From the NCBI GenBank assembly GCA_031555145.1, contig JAVBUR010000111.1, positions 1 to 24,487 of the forward strand: a stretch of 24,487 nt of DNA. The letters run 5' to 3'. Shown here piece after piece: positions 1-6,799 of this stretch. The position numbers and the translations under genes were made by a program. Origin of the DNA: JAJDIA01 sp031555145 (lineage in GTDB: Bacteria > Bacteroidota > Bacteroidia > Bacteroidales > Tannerellaceae). Numbering within the stretch: position 1 is the first letter of the stretch; the number at the start of each line of letters is the position of its first letter. The notes under the pieces were generated by a model, which was given only the letters and a program-made list of their open reading frames with translations, made no database searches and was not told where the DNA came from.

Positions 1-139
1 ATAAACCGGTACCGCTGACGCGGCACAAGAACATCAACCAATCACCTGTCCAGGGGCTTACACCCCTGGCTACGAACACGATACCCCTGACGGGGCATGC
101 ACTCTAAAGCTAGTCAAAAGATGTGTATAGAGAGTAGCT
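1..139 (+). repeat. Hairpin-rich intergenic repeat, left copy
   Basis: Non-coding repeat that begins before the window. Its right 83 bp (57-139) are repeated perfectly in inverted orientation at 24405-24487. It contains three short palindromes. Stems 12-15/20-23 and 84-87/92-95 both enclose a TGAC loop. Stem 50-56/63-69 (CCAGGGG/CCCCTGG) encloses a 6-nt loop. The first and third share the frame TACC-CTGACG-GGCA and differ at one paired position. Short, non-coding, palindromic and repeated, it resembles REP-type dispersed elements. No transposase is present here, so the family assignment is inference. Confidence 0.75.
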
Positions 140-305
140 CAAGAGGAGAAACGTCGCTGCGCTCCTGAGAATGAGTTGGACGCTAAAACACACCAACAAA
201 AAAACTTTCAAATACGGACAGATAGGAAACAAGCCAGCCATGAATCTGCAATAAGGAAAATTCATGGCTGGTAATATGAATGGAGGTAAATCCTGACGCA
301 AGTGC
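140..305. other. Intergenic spacer between repeat and DUF4293 gene
   Basis: No convincing gene lies here. The only structure seen is the 12-bp inverted repeat at 234-271, listed separately. The short leftward open frame crossing the spacer ends inside the repeat and resembles no family. Confidence 0.6.
234..271 (-). terminator. Possible terminator of the bamD-rpoZ-DUF4293 genes
   Basis: A perfect 12-bp inverted repeat (234-245 with 260-271, arm CCAGCCATGAAT) encloses a 14-nt loop, 35 bp beyond the DUF4293 stop codon. Read leftward, the stem is followed by a moderately T-rich stretch, CTTGTTTCC, rather than a clean T run. Position and stem suit a terminator. The weak tail leaves an mRNA-stabilising hairpin possible. 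Confidence 0.45.
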
Positions 306-770
306 TTACCGCAGGCGGTTCAAGGAACGTACCAACATTTCGTCGGCTCCGATATTGCGGATGGCGAGGTAGTCGAGGATGAGCATGATAATCGGGAAGG
401 AAAGAGCCAATTTCACACTAATCGCATCCATGTGTCCTTGTCCTTTGAATGCCCATATATAGAAAAAGAAGAGGCAATAAAAACCAACCATCAGCAAAGC
501 GTTGAAAATGCTGAAACGTATTTGGAGCATCCGGTGCTTATACAGGAAAATCGTGACAAAGGCTACCAGCGAAATAATAGCCGCCAGAGCAAACAGGCCC
601 CAGGTAGCATACACCAGTTCTTGCGAGTCGCCAACCAAAGTAGTCAGCCCTGTGACGTCGAATGAATAGAAGTCGTCGCCCGACTGGATCACAGCCAACG
701 GCAGGAAAAACATGGTCGCAGCCATAACAGCGACCATAAACAGATAGACGGTTTGTATTCGTTGAATCAT
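306..770 (-). CDS. DUF4293 family membrane protein
   Basis: A 154-residue integral membrane protein of unknown function, recognised as DUF4293, a small Bacteroidota family. Four hydrophobic segments are visible at about residues 8-27, 53-77, 85-107 and 119-138, and the C-terminus is short and basic. The ATG at 770 (MIQRIQTVYL) is chosen because it puts the first membrane segment at the expected place. A TTG seven codons upstream is the only longer alternative and adds only hydrophilic residues. It is last in a leftward series after bamD and rpoZ, a neighbourhood common in Bacteroidota. That suggests a housekeeping envelope role, but no activity can be read from the sequence. A hairpin at 799-828 separates it from rpoZ. 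Confidence 0.85.
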   Translation of the reverse strand: MIQRIQTVYLFMVAVMAATMFFLPLAVIQSGDDFYSFDVTGLTTLVGDSQELVYATWGLFALAAIISLVAFVTIFLYKHRMLQIRFSIFNALLMVGFYCLFFFYIWAFKGQGHMDAISVKLALSFPIIMLILDYLAIRNIGADEMLVRSLNRLR

Positions 771-798
771 GGTAGTAATGGTGATTATCAATTAACAA

Positions 799-828
799 GG
801 GACTGTTAAACACGCGATTAACAGTCCC
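799..828 (-). terminator. Hairpin between rpoZ and DUF4293 (attenuator or weak terminator)
   Basis: A perfect 11-bp stem (799-809 with 818-828, GGGACTGTTAA and its complement) closes an 8-nt loop, 27 bp after the rpoZ stop codon. Read leftward, TTGTTAATTG follows, a weak T-rich tail. It could reduce transcription into DUF4293 or protect the rpoZ 3' end. Confidence 0.5.
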
Positions 829-855
829 CTGCCGATTGGGTAAAACAATAGGTTC

Positions 856-1188
856 TTAAAAATTATTCTTTTCCTTTGCCGGATTCTTGTGATACACTTT
901 TCCTTCCAAGTATTCTTGAGTAGCGATCAGCGTTGCCTTCGGCAATTTTTCGTAATAACGAGAGATCTCGATCTGTTCGCGGTTCTCAAAAACTTCTTCC
1001 AGGTTATCGTTGTATGAAGCAAACTCCTGCAGTTTCTTTTCCAGGTCGTGCTTCATTTCCTGCGAGATCTGATTGGCGCGACGGCCTACCACCATGACTG
1101 TTTCGTAAACATTGCCGGTGTCTTCCGACATTTTCATCATGTCGCGGGTCACTGTGTTGGAAGGTGCATTTGATTTTCTGTAATCCAT
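856..1188 (-). CDS. rpoZ: DNA-directed RNA polymerase omega subunit (Rpb6-like)
   Basis: A 110-residue protein recognised as the Bacteroidota omega subunit, the small RNA polymerase subunit that helps fold and assemble beta-prime. The start MDYRKSNAPSNTVTRDMMKM and the segment VYETVMVVGRRANQISQEMK (about residues 27-46) match the omega/Rpb6 helix pattern. The latter is the equivalent of the R-A-x-Q segment of E. coli omega. The C-terminus is extended by about 30 charged residues, as is usual in this phylum. It starts at ATG 1188, 32 bp after the bamD stop, and is very probably cotranscribed with it. The call rests on family recognition and conserved gene order. Confidence 0.88.
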   Translation of the reverse strand: MDYRKSNAPSNTVTRDMMKMSEDTGNVYETVMVVGRRANQISQEMKHDLEKKLQEFASYNDNLEEVFENREQIEISRYYEKLPKATLIATQEYLEGKVYHKNPAKEKNNF

Positions 1189-1220
1189 ATGATGTTTCTA
1201 TTAATAAATGACTGAAGGGA

Positions 1221-2030
1221 TCAATACGAATCGGTGATCCGTGAGTTGGCGTAATCATAGTAACGCTTCACCTGTTTCAGGTACTTGCCTTCGGGATACT
1301 CGTTCATATAGTTATAATACTCATCCACCACATCGCGGTAGCGTCCTTGCAGCTTTTCTTCCACACTGACCTGTGCCAGTTCATATTTGGAACTGATCGT
1401 CAGATACATGAACTCTTCGCGATATTTGGAATAAGGATAATTTTTCAGGGCATTCTGAGCGGTAATCACGCACGAGAGGTAGTTGTTACCCATATACGTA
1501 CCCAAGTTGTAATACAGACGGGTTGCCATCAATTCTTTCAGCGCCAGTTTTTCCTGCATTTCAAACAACAGATCCTGCGCCTGGGCAGCCCGTTCGCTCT
1601 GCGGATAATATTCCATATACAACTGTAACTGCTCGATAGCTTTGTAGGTCTGCGCCTGGTCAAGCTCCGGGATCGGAGAATCGAGATATAGGCCATAACC
1701 GGAATAATAACGCGACAGCTCCGTGTATTCGCCTTTCGGGTAGGAGTTGTAATAGGTTTCAAAATACTGTGATGCCGTTTGATAGTCCTTTTGCCCGTAA
1801 TAACTTTGTGCTAACAGGTACAAAGATTCTTCGGCATACTGGGTCCCACGGAAAATGGGATACAGTTCTTCCAGGATCGTTGCCGACCGGGAAAACTTCT
1901 GCTGATTAAAGTATTTCTTTGCATAGGAATACTTCAACTCGTAATCGGTACTCTTCAATATCTTATTGTACTCCCCGCAGGAAGACAAGAAGACCACCAT
2001 CATCATCAATACAACCGCTACTTTTTTCAT
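1221..2030 (-). CDS. bamD: Outer membrane assembly lipoprotein BamD
   Basis: A 269-residue BamD (YfiO family), the lipoprotein of the BAM complex that inserts beta-barrel proteins into the outer membrane. Residues 1-18 form a lipoprotein signal with lipobox LSSC (lipidated Cys18). The rest is a helical TPR-like solenoid rich in Tyr, with helix pairs such as AEESLYLLAQSYYGQKDYQT and YPKGEYTELSRYYSGYGLYL. The length fits the family. It has a promoter at 2050-2081 and is followed by rpoZ, a core Bacteroidota arrangement. The ATG at 2030 is the only start that gives the signal peptide. Confidence 0.92.
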   Translation of the reverse strand: MKKVAVVLMMMVVFLSSCGEYNKILKSTDYELKYSYAKKYFNQQKFSRSATILEELYPIFRGTQYAEESLYLLAQSYYGQKDYQTASQYFETYYNSYPKGEYTELSRYYSGYGLYLDSPIPELDQAQTYKAIEQLQLYMEYYPQSERAAQAQDLLFEMQEKLALKELMATRLYYNLGTYMGNNYLSCVITAQNALKNYPYSKYREEFMYLTISSKYELAQVSVEEKLQGRYRDVVDEYYNYMNEYPEGKYLKQVKRYYDYANSRITDSY

Positions 2031-2049
2031 TCAAAACACTTTTAGCCCG

Positions 2050-2081
2050 CAAAGTTAGTGCATACTTGGCAGAATATGAAA
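2050..2081 (-). promoter_or_regulatory. Bacteroidota-type promoter of bamD
   Basis: Read leftward, TAACTTTG (2050-2057) matches the Bacteroides -7 consensus TAnnTTTG exactly. TTTC (2078-2081) sits 20 bp upstream, one mismatch from the -33 box TTTG. Transcription would start near 2044, leaving a leader of about 14 nt before the bamD ATG. The promoter lies between the ACT-protein stop codon and bamD, so the core genes need not depend on the paaK transcript. Confidence 0.6.
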
Positions 2082-2097
2082 CACTAAACGTTAATAT

Positions 2098-2523
2098 TTA
2101 CAACTTATACAGATCGCTTGCGGCTAAAAGTTTCAATTTATTGGCTTTTAATACCTCCACACACTTGTCGATATTGTCGGGACGGATGATAACATGCGCC
2201 GCATTGCCTTCCGAAAAGGCGTACATATATTCGACAAAGATGCCGGCAGCGGTGATAAGTTCCATGGCACGCGCCAATGATCCGGGTTCGTTGGGGGTGA
2301 TCAGGCAAACCACATCGGTGACACTGACACCGTATAGTTTTTCACGAAGTACCTCAATGGCTTTCTCCGTATCCGAAACAATGAGACGAAGAATGCCGAA
2401 ATCAGAATTCTCGGATACAGTGAAGGCGGTCATGTTGATGCCGGCGTCGCCCAATATCCTGGCCACTTCCGTAAAGCGCCCTTTCTTGTTTTCCAAAAAA
2501 ATGGATAGCTGTTTGATTAACAT
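2098..2523 (-). CDS. Tandem ACT-domain protein
   Basis: A 141-residue cytosolic protein made of two ACT folds, about residues 1-67 and 70-138. Signature segments are KKGRFTEVARILGDAGINMT in the first and NEPGSLARAMELITAAGIFV in the second. ACT domains bind small ligands, usually amino acids, and regulate partner enzymes. There is no catalytic or DNA-binding domain. It starts 12 bp after the paaK stop codon and is clearly cotranscribed. In Bacteroidota such proteins commonly accompany PaaK ligases, so it probably senses an aromatic or branched-chain amino acid for that pathway. The ligand is not evident. Confidence 0.85.
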   Translation of the reverse strand: MLIKQLSIFLENKKGRFTEVARILGDAGINMTAFTVSENSDFGILRLIVSDTEKAIEVLREKLYGVSVTDVVCLITPNEPGSLARAMELITAAGIFVEYMYAFSEGNAAHVIIRPDNIDKCVEVLKANKLKLLAASDLYKL

Positions 2524-2535
2524 AGTATGCTTCTT

Positions 2536-3843
2536 TTATTGTTTGTATAACTGGCGATTATCCTGTACATGCTTGGCTTTACCCTGGCTGCGTTCGATAC
2601 TGCGCGGTTCCATGATCTTGATATCGGGATGGATACCGACTACGTTCTGGATCCGGGCCGCAATCTTTTTCTTCAGGGCAAGGATCTTGGTTATTTCATC
2701 CGAATAGTATTCCTGGCGGAGTTCCACCTGTACGAGGAAGGTATCGGTGTTATTCACACGGTCTACCACGATGAAATAATAAGGTTCGAATTCGGGTAGT
2801 TCGAGGATAACGGACTCTACCTGCGACGGGAAGACGTTGACACCACGGATGATCAACATATCGTCGCTGCGGCCAAGGATACGGTTCATGCGCACGGCGG
2901 TACGTCCGCATTCACATTTTTCGTAATTCAGCGAGGTGAGGTCGCGCGTACGGTAACGGATCATGGGCATTCCTTCACGGGTAAGGGTCGTGAATACCAG
3001 TTCACCCGTCTGGCCGGGCTCAACCGGTTGGAGGGTATTCGGATCGACGATCTCGGGGAAGAAATGGTCTTCCCACAGGTGGGTGCCGTTCTGGAACTGA
3101 CACTCTCCTCCTACGCCCGGACCACAAATCTCGGTCAAGCCATAGATATCGTACGCTTTGATGCGCAGCTTTTCTTCCAACTCTTTCCGCATATTATCTG
3201 TCCAGGGCTCGGCTCCGAAGATACCGACACGCAGCTGGAATTCGTCCATCGGCATACCGGATTCGCGGATTGATTCGGCCAGATACAGGGCGTAGGAAGG
3301 CGTGCAAGCCAATGCTTTTGCACCGAAGTCGTGCATCAGTTGGAGTTGCTTATTAGTATTACCGCTACTCATTGGGATCACGGTTCCGCCGATATGCTCC
3401 ATACCATAATGTACACCCAGGCCACCGGTAAAGAGGCCGTAGCCATAGGATACCTGCAACATGTCGTTCTTGGTCAGGCCGTAAGCCGTCAGACATCGGG
3501 CTACCACATCGGCCCAGATGGAAAGGTCTTTACGGGTGGAACCTACCACGATCGGTTGCCCGGTCGTACCCGACGAGGCATGGAGACGGACGATTTCCGA
3601 CATGGGGACAGCCAGCAATCCAAAGGGATAATTGTCGCGCAGGTCTTGTTTTACTGTAAACGGCAACTTCGCGATGTCATCGATCGAATGGATATCATTC
3701 GGTGTCAAATCCATTTCCTGCATTTTCCGGCGGTAAAAGGGAGAATTTTGATAGGCATGTTCCACAATATTCTTCAACCGGTAACTCTGTAATTTCCGCA
3801 TATCATCGCGGTTCATACACTCTTTCGTTTCATCCCAGATCAT
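2536..3843 (-). CDS. Phenylacetate-CoA ligase (PaaK-like)
   Basis: A 435-residue adenylate-forming enzyme that activates phenylacetate or a related aryl acid to its CoA thioester. Visible motifs are the P-loop SSGTTG (residues 90-95), YGLTE (234-238), the ribose-binding RTRD (298-301) and the hinge start GRSDDMLIIRGVNVFP (324-339), followed by a PaaK C-terminal lid. Two Cys at about 310 and 312 are typical of the gut PaaK group. Length is normal. In anaerobic gut Bacteroidota this enzyme is usually linked to keto-acid ferredoxin oxidoreductases acting on aromatic amino acids rather than to the aerobic paa pathway. The oxidoreductase genes are not in this window. Upstream, TTACTTTG at 3910-3917 (leftward) is a near-consensus -7 box, with no clear -33 partner. 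Confidence 0.88.
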   Translation of the reverse strand: MIWDETKECMNRDDMRKLQSYRLKNIVEHAYQNSPFYRRKMQEMDLTPNDIHSIDDIAKLPFTVKQDLRDNYPFGLLAVPMSEIVRLHASSGTTGQPIVVGSTRKDLSIWADVVARCLTAYGLTKNDMLQVSYGYGLFTGGLGVHYGMEHIGGTVIPMSSGNTNKQLQLMHDFGAKALACTPSYALYLAESIRESGMPMDEFQLRVGIFGAEPWTDNMRKELEEKLRIKAYDIYGLTEICGPGVGGECQFQNGTHLWEDHFFPEIVDPNTLQPVEPGQTGELVFTTLTREGMPMIRYRTRDLTSLNYEKCECGRTAVRMNRILGRSDDMLIIRGVNVFPSQVESVILELPEFEPYYFIVVDRVNNTDTFLVQVELRQEYYSDEITKILALKKKIAARIQNVVGIHPDIKIMEPRSIERSQGKAKHVQDNRQLYKQ

Positions 3844-4069
3844 GGCAATACTATATACTTTTAGTTAGTAATTTAATGGTTTTACAAATCAAATGTTAAC
3901 TACAGACTGCAAAGTAAGCGTTTTTTATCAAGAAACGCGCGAAAAAAACGGCAATAAATAAGTCTAATCCGATACTATCAAAATAAAAAATGAAGAAAAG
4001 CATAGGGTATCCGGTCCGTCAACGATCTTAAGAGTGTAGAAGCAAATAATCACTATAAAACAATACGAC

Positions 4070-5335
4070 ATGAAAACGTTCAGTAAACAAGCAGCAAGGT
4101 TTTTCCTGACAGCCCTGATGACCGTAAGCCTCGTTACCGTACAGGCACAGGAAGAAGTGGCAGATGAAGCGTACATCACCGTAAGTGGTGTGGTCAAGGA
4201 CCAGCAGAACAAGAAGAAGTTGGAATATGTAAACGTATCGGTTTCCGGTTCGAACATCGGAACGATTACTAACAGCGACGGGATTTTTTCGATTAAGATC
4301 AAAAAGTCACTCGAAGCAAAACAGATCCAGGTTTCTCATATCGGATACCTAAATTCCATCATTCCCATCAATGGCCGCGACCTGAGCGACCTGACCATCT
4401 GGATGGCGCCTACTAATAATATATTGGAAGAACTGATCGTACGGGCACGCGATCCAAGATTTATCGTGGAAGAAGCCATCAACAAAATTGGTACTAACTA
4501 TAGCCGGGAAAGCAGCCTGCTTACCGGTTTCTACCGGGAAACGGCACAGAAGGGCCGCCGTTACATCAACATCTCCGAAGCGGTGATCGATATTTACAAA
4601 ACTCCCTATACCGATATGGATGTCAACCGTGACCGCGTACAGATATTCAAAGGACGTAAGTTATTGAGCCAACGGGCAAGCGACACGCTGGTGGTGAAAC
4701 TACTGGGCGGACCAAACCTGTCGATCTATGTGGATATAGTGAAGAACCCGGATCTGTTACTCGACAAGGAATCGCTCAATTATTACTCTTTTAAGCTGGA
4801 AGAAAGCGTGATGTTGGACAATCGCCAGCACTACGTGGTCCGTTTCACTCCGCAAGCCATCCTTTCTTATGCGCTGTACGAAGGCAGGCTGTATATTGAC
4901 AAGGAAAAACTGGCATTCAGCCGGGCCGAATTCAACCTGAGCATGGACGACCGCAACAAGGCCACACAGGCGATCCTGAAAAAGAAACCGTTCGGATTGG
5001 TCTTCCGTCCGCTGGAATTATCTTTCCTGGTGAATTATAAAGAACGCGACGGACTGACATACCTTAGTTATATACGTAACGAAGTACGTTTCCGTTGCGA
5101 CTGGAAAAAGAAATTGTTTGCCACCAGCTATACCATCACATCCGAAATGGTAGTGACCGACGGTAAAGTCGCCGAAGAAAGTATCCCGTACAAGATGTCT
5201 TTCAAAGCCAGCCAGTCCTTGTCGGACAAGGTAGTTGACTTTATGGACGACAACTTCTGGGGAAGCTACAATATTATTGAGCCGACCGAATCATTGGAAT
5301 CGGCAGTCAATAAACTTAAAAAACAACAAAACTGA
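4070..5335 (+). CDS. Exported CarboxypepD-regulatory-like protein, paralogue of the 6800-8362 product
   Basis: A 421-residue exported protein. A signal peptide (about 1-27, ending VQAQ) is followed by a CarboxypepD-reg-like beta-sandwich at about 35-125, with YITVSGVVKD and NSDGIFSIKI. A conserved region of about 290 residues, unfamiliar beyond Bacteroidota proteins of this sort, completes it. Landmarks are GFYRE (153-157), EAVIDIYKTPY (170-180) and FWGSYNII near the C-terminus. The same landmarks recur in the last gene of the cluster, so the two are paralogues. There is no plug or TonB-dependent barrel and no lipobox, so it is probably periplasmic or peripheral to the outer membrane. It lies 52 bp upstream of the sigma-factor gene in the same orientation. 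Function is unknown; a role as substrate or sensor of the sigma system is inferred from linkage. Confidence 0.78.
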   Translation: MKTFSKQAARFFLTALMTVSLVTVQAQEEVADEAYITVSGVVKDQQNKKKLEYVNVSVSGSNIGTITNSDGIFSIKIKKSLEAKQIQVSHIGYLNSIIPINGRDLSDLTIWMAPTNNILEELIVRARDPRFIVEEAINKIGTNYSRESSLLTGFYRETAQKGRRYINISEAVIDIYKTPYTDMDVNRDRVQIFKGRKLLSQRASDTLVVKLLGGPNLSIYVDIVKNPDLLLDKESLNYYSFKLEESVMLDNRQHYVVRFTPQAILSYALYEGRLYIDKEKLAFSRAEFNLSMDDRNKATQAILKKKPFGLVFRPLELSFLVNYKERDGLTYLSYIRNEVRFRCDWKKKLFATSYTITSEMVVTDGKVAEESIPYKMSFKASQSLSDKVVDFMDDNFWGSYNIIEPTESLESAVNKLKKQQN

Positions 5336-5355
5336 TTATACCGATAGATTTTTTG

Positions 5356-5363
5356 TAAATTTG
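5356..5363 (+). promoter_or_regulatory. Possible internal promoter of the sigma-factor gene
   Basis: TAAATTTG matches the -7 consensus TAnnTTTG exactly and would start transcription about 18 nt before the sigma ATG. No TTTG lies 19-21 bp upstream; the best is CTGA or ACTG. This is therefore a half-supported promoter in the gap after the 4070-5335 gene. Confidence 0.35.
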
Positions 5364-5387
5364 GTGTTCACATCGTACGTTACGGTC

Positions 5388-5936
5388 ATGCTAAACGACA
5401 TATTTATAGTTAAACGGATCAGGGAAGGCGATATCAAAGCATTTGAGGCGACTTTCAAACTATACTATGCTCCACTTTGCATGTATGCCGGTAGTTTGAC
5501 CGGACGTACGGATGTAGCCGAAGAGATTGTACAGGAATTATTCTATGTCTGCTGGAAAGAAAGGGAAAATCTGGAGGTATTCCACTCACTGAAAAGCTAT
5601 CTGTATGCCGCTGTGCGCAACAGGGCTTTCCAATACATCGAACACCAGGATGTCAGGAACCGCTACCGCGAAGCAGTTGCATCGGGCGATGAAGCAGGAG
5701 AATCCTCTCCGCAGGAACACATGGAATATCAGGAATTACAATCGGTTATCAACCGCACCTTGCAACATCTGCCGGAGCGCCGGCAACGCATTTTCAGAAT
5801 GCACCGGTTCGATGGCATGAAATACGCCGAGATCGCTACGTCGCTCTCCCTGTCGGTCAAGACTGTAGAAGCGGAAATGACCAAAGCGTTGCAGGCGCTG
5901 CGGAAAGAAATAGAAAATTATACTCATATCGCATGA
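5388..5936 (+). CDS. ECF-type RNA polymerase sigma factor
   Basis: A 182-residue sigma-70 family factor of the large Bacteroidota ECF group paired with FecR anti-sigma factors. Region 2 covers about residues 20-90, with AFEATFKLYYAPLCMYA, then DVAEEIVQELFYVCW and SYLYAAVRNRAFQYI. Region 4 covers about 120-172, with LPERRQRIFRMHRFDG and a helix-turn-helix at YAEIATSLSLSVKTVEAEM. The ATG at 5388 is chosen because the reading frame upstream lies in the spacer and overlaps the previous gene. Its TGA overlaps the ATG of the FecR gene by four bases, so the two are translationally coupled. In known systems of this type the factor is held by FecR and released by an outer-membrane signal. Its target promoters are unknown. 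Confidence 0.92.
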   Translation: MLNDIFIVKRIREGDIKAFEATFKLYYAPLCMYAGSLTGRTDVAEEIVQELFYVCWKERENLEVFHSLKSYLYAAVRNRAFQYIEHQDVRNRYREAVASGDEAGESSPQEHMEYQELQSVINRTLQHLPERRQRIFRMHRFDGMKYAEIATSLSLSVKTVEAEMTKALQALRKEIENYTHIA

Positions 5937-6787
5937 CTCAACTGAATATACATAGTAAAAAAACAGAACAGGCCTGGAGCACACTCTATGCCCGATTAGA
6001 AAAAGACGGGCTGCTGCCTGAAGGCAAGGCGGCTAAACCGGCCCGGTCGATCCGGACACAGGTGGCCGGCTGGGCAGCAGCAGTGGTTGTCATATGCCTG
6101 TCGGCTGCTTCCCTCTATTATTTGTCTACCGCCGACAAAGCAAATACGCCAACCCTTACGATAAGTAACAACGAAACGTCAACGACACTCGTCACTTCAC
6201 TGGAAGACGGCTCCATGGTGTTTCTGGCCAATAATGCCAGTCTGGAATACCCGGAACACTTCGCTGCTGAAAAACGCGAAGTATTCCTGCAAGGGAACGC
6301 CTTTTTCGAAGTAAGCGGTAACCCGCAACACCCCTTCCTGATCGAAGCTGGGGATGTACAGATTGAAGTAATCGGTACTGCTTTTCGGGTAAAGAATACG
6401 CAAGGGAGCCCCTTTGAACTGTCCGTTCAGCACGGAAAGGTAAGGGTTACCGACAAAGCAAACGGGGAGATGAAATATGTCACTGCCGGTGAAACAGTAC
6501 AACTGGCATCGTCCGGATTGAAAGTATTCGCTACAGGCGAGGCCGAACGTTTTGTCCGCTATCTGAACCGGGTGGAATTCAAGGATGTGGCCCTAGGTGA
6601 TATCTTGCAGGTGATCAACCAGAAGCATCCCGGAACAACATTGCAAACCACGCCTTCACTGTCAGGGAGAAAACTGACCGTCACTTTTGAAGACGACCCA
6701 CCGGAATCAATTGCCGCGACTATTTGTGCAGCATTCAACCTGAACTGTACAAAAACGCAAGATGCGCTGTTGATTGAAGAAAGGTAA
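5933..6787 (+). CDS. FecR-family anti-sigma factor
   Basis: A 284-residue inner-membrane anti-sigma factor. The short N-terminal cytosolic part (1-42), presumed to bind the sigma factor, is followed by one membrane helix (about 43-65). Then come a periplasmic FecR domain (about 85-180, with EDGSMVFLANNASLEYPEHF and VFLQGNAFFEV) and a C-terminal DUF4974/STN-like domain (about 212-280, with VALGDILQVINQKHPG). It overlaps the sigma gene by four bases. In FecIR-type signalling the periplasmic part contacts an STN domain on a TonB-dependent transducer. Here the only STN domain nearby is on the next gene's product, 12 bp downstream, which has no barrel. Length and order are standard. Confidence 0.92.
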   Translation: MTQLNIHSKKTEQAWSTLYARLEKDGLLPEGKAAKPARSIRTQVAGWAAAVVVICLSAASLYYLSTADKANTPTLTISNNETSTTLVTSLEDGSMVFLANNASLEYPEHFAAEKREVFLQGNAFFEVSGNPQHPFLIEAGDVQIEVIGTAFRVKNTQGSPFELSVQHGKVRVTDKANGEMKYVTAGETVQLASSGLKVFATGEAERFVRYLNRVEFKDVALGDILQVINQKHPGTTLQTTPSLSGRKLTVTFEDDPPESIAATICAAFNLNCTKTQDALLIEER

Positions 6788-6799
6788 ACGAGATAAGGT

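Noticed and set aside
119..129. AGATGTGTATA matches 11 bases of the Tn5/Nextera mosaic end, also present in the right repeat copy.
   Set aside because: The bases beyond the match diverge from the mosaic end, flanking bases do not match adapters, and the motif lies inside a longer natural repeat present in both copies. Chance similarity is more likely than adapter carry-over or a Tn5 end.
110..301. A leftward hydrophobic frame of 63 codons between the repeat and DUF4293.
   Set aside because: Its C-terminal codons lie in the dispersed repeat and it spans the terminator-like hairpin at 234-271. It is hydrophobic by composition but matches no family I know.
1919..2707. A rightward open frame of 262 codons across bamD, the ACT gene and paaK.
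   Set aside because: It runs antisense through three recognisable genes and the bamD promoter, and its product has the Ser/Arg-rich look of a shadow frame.
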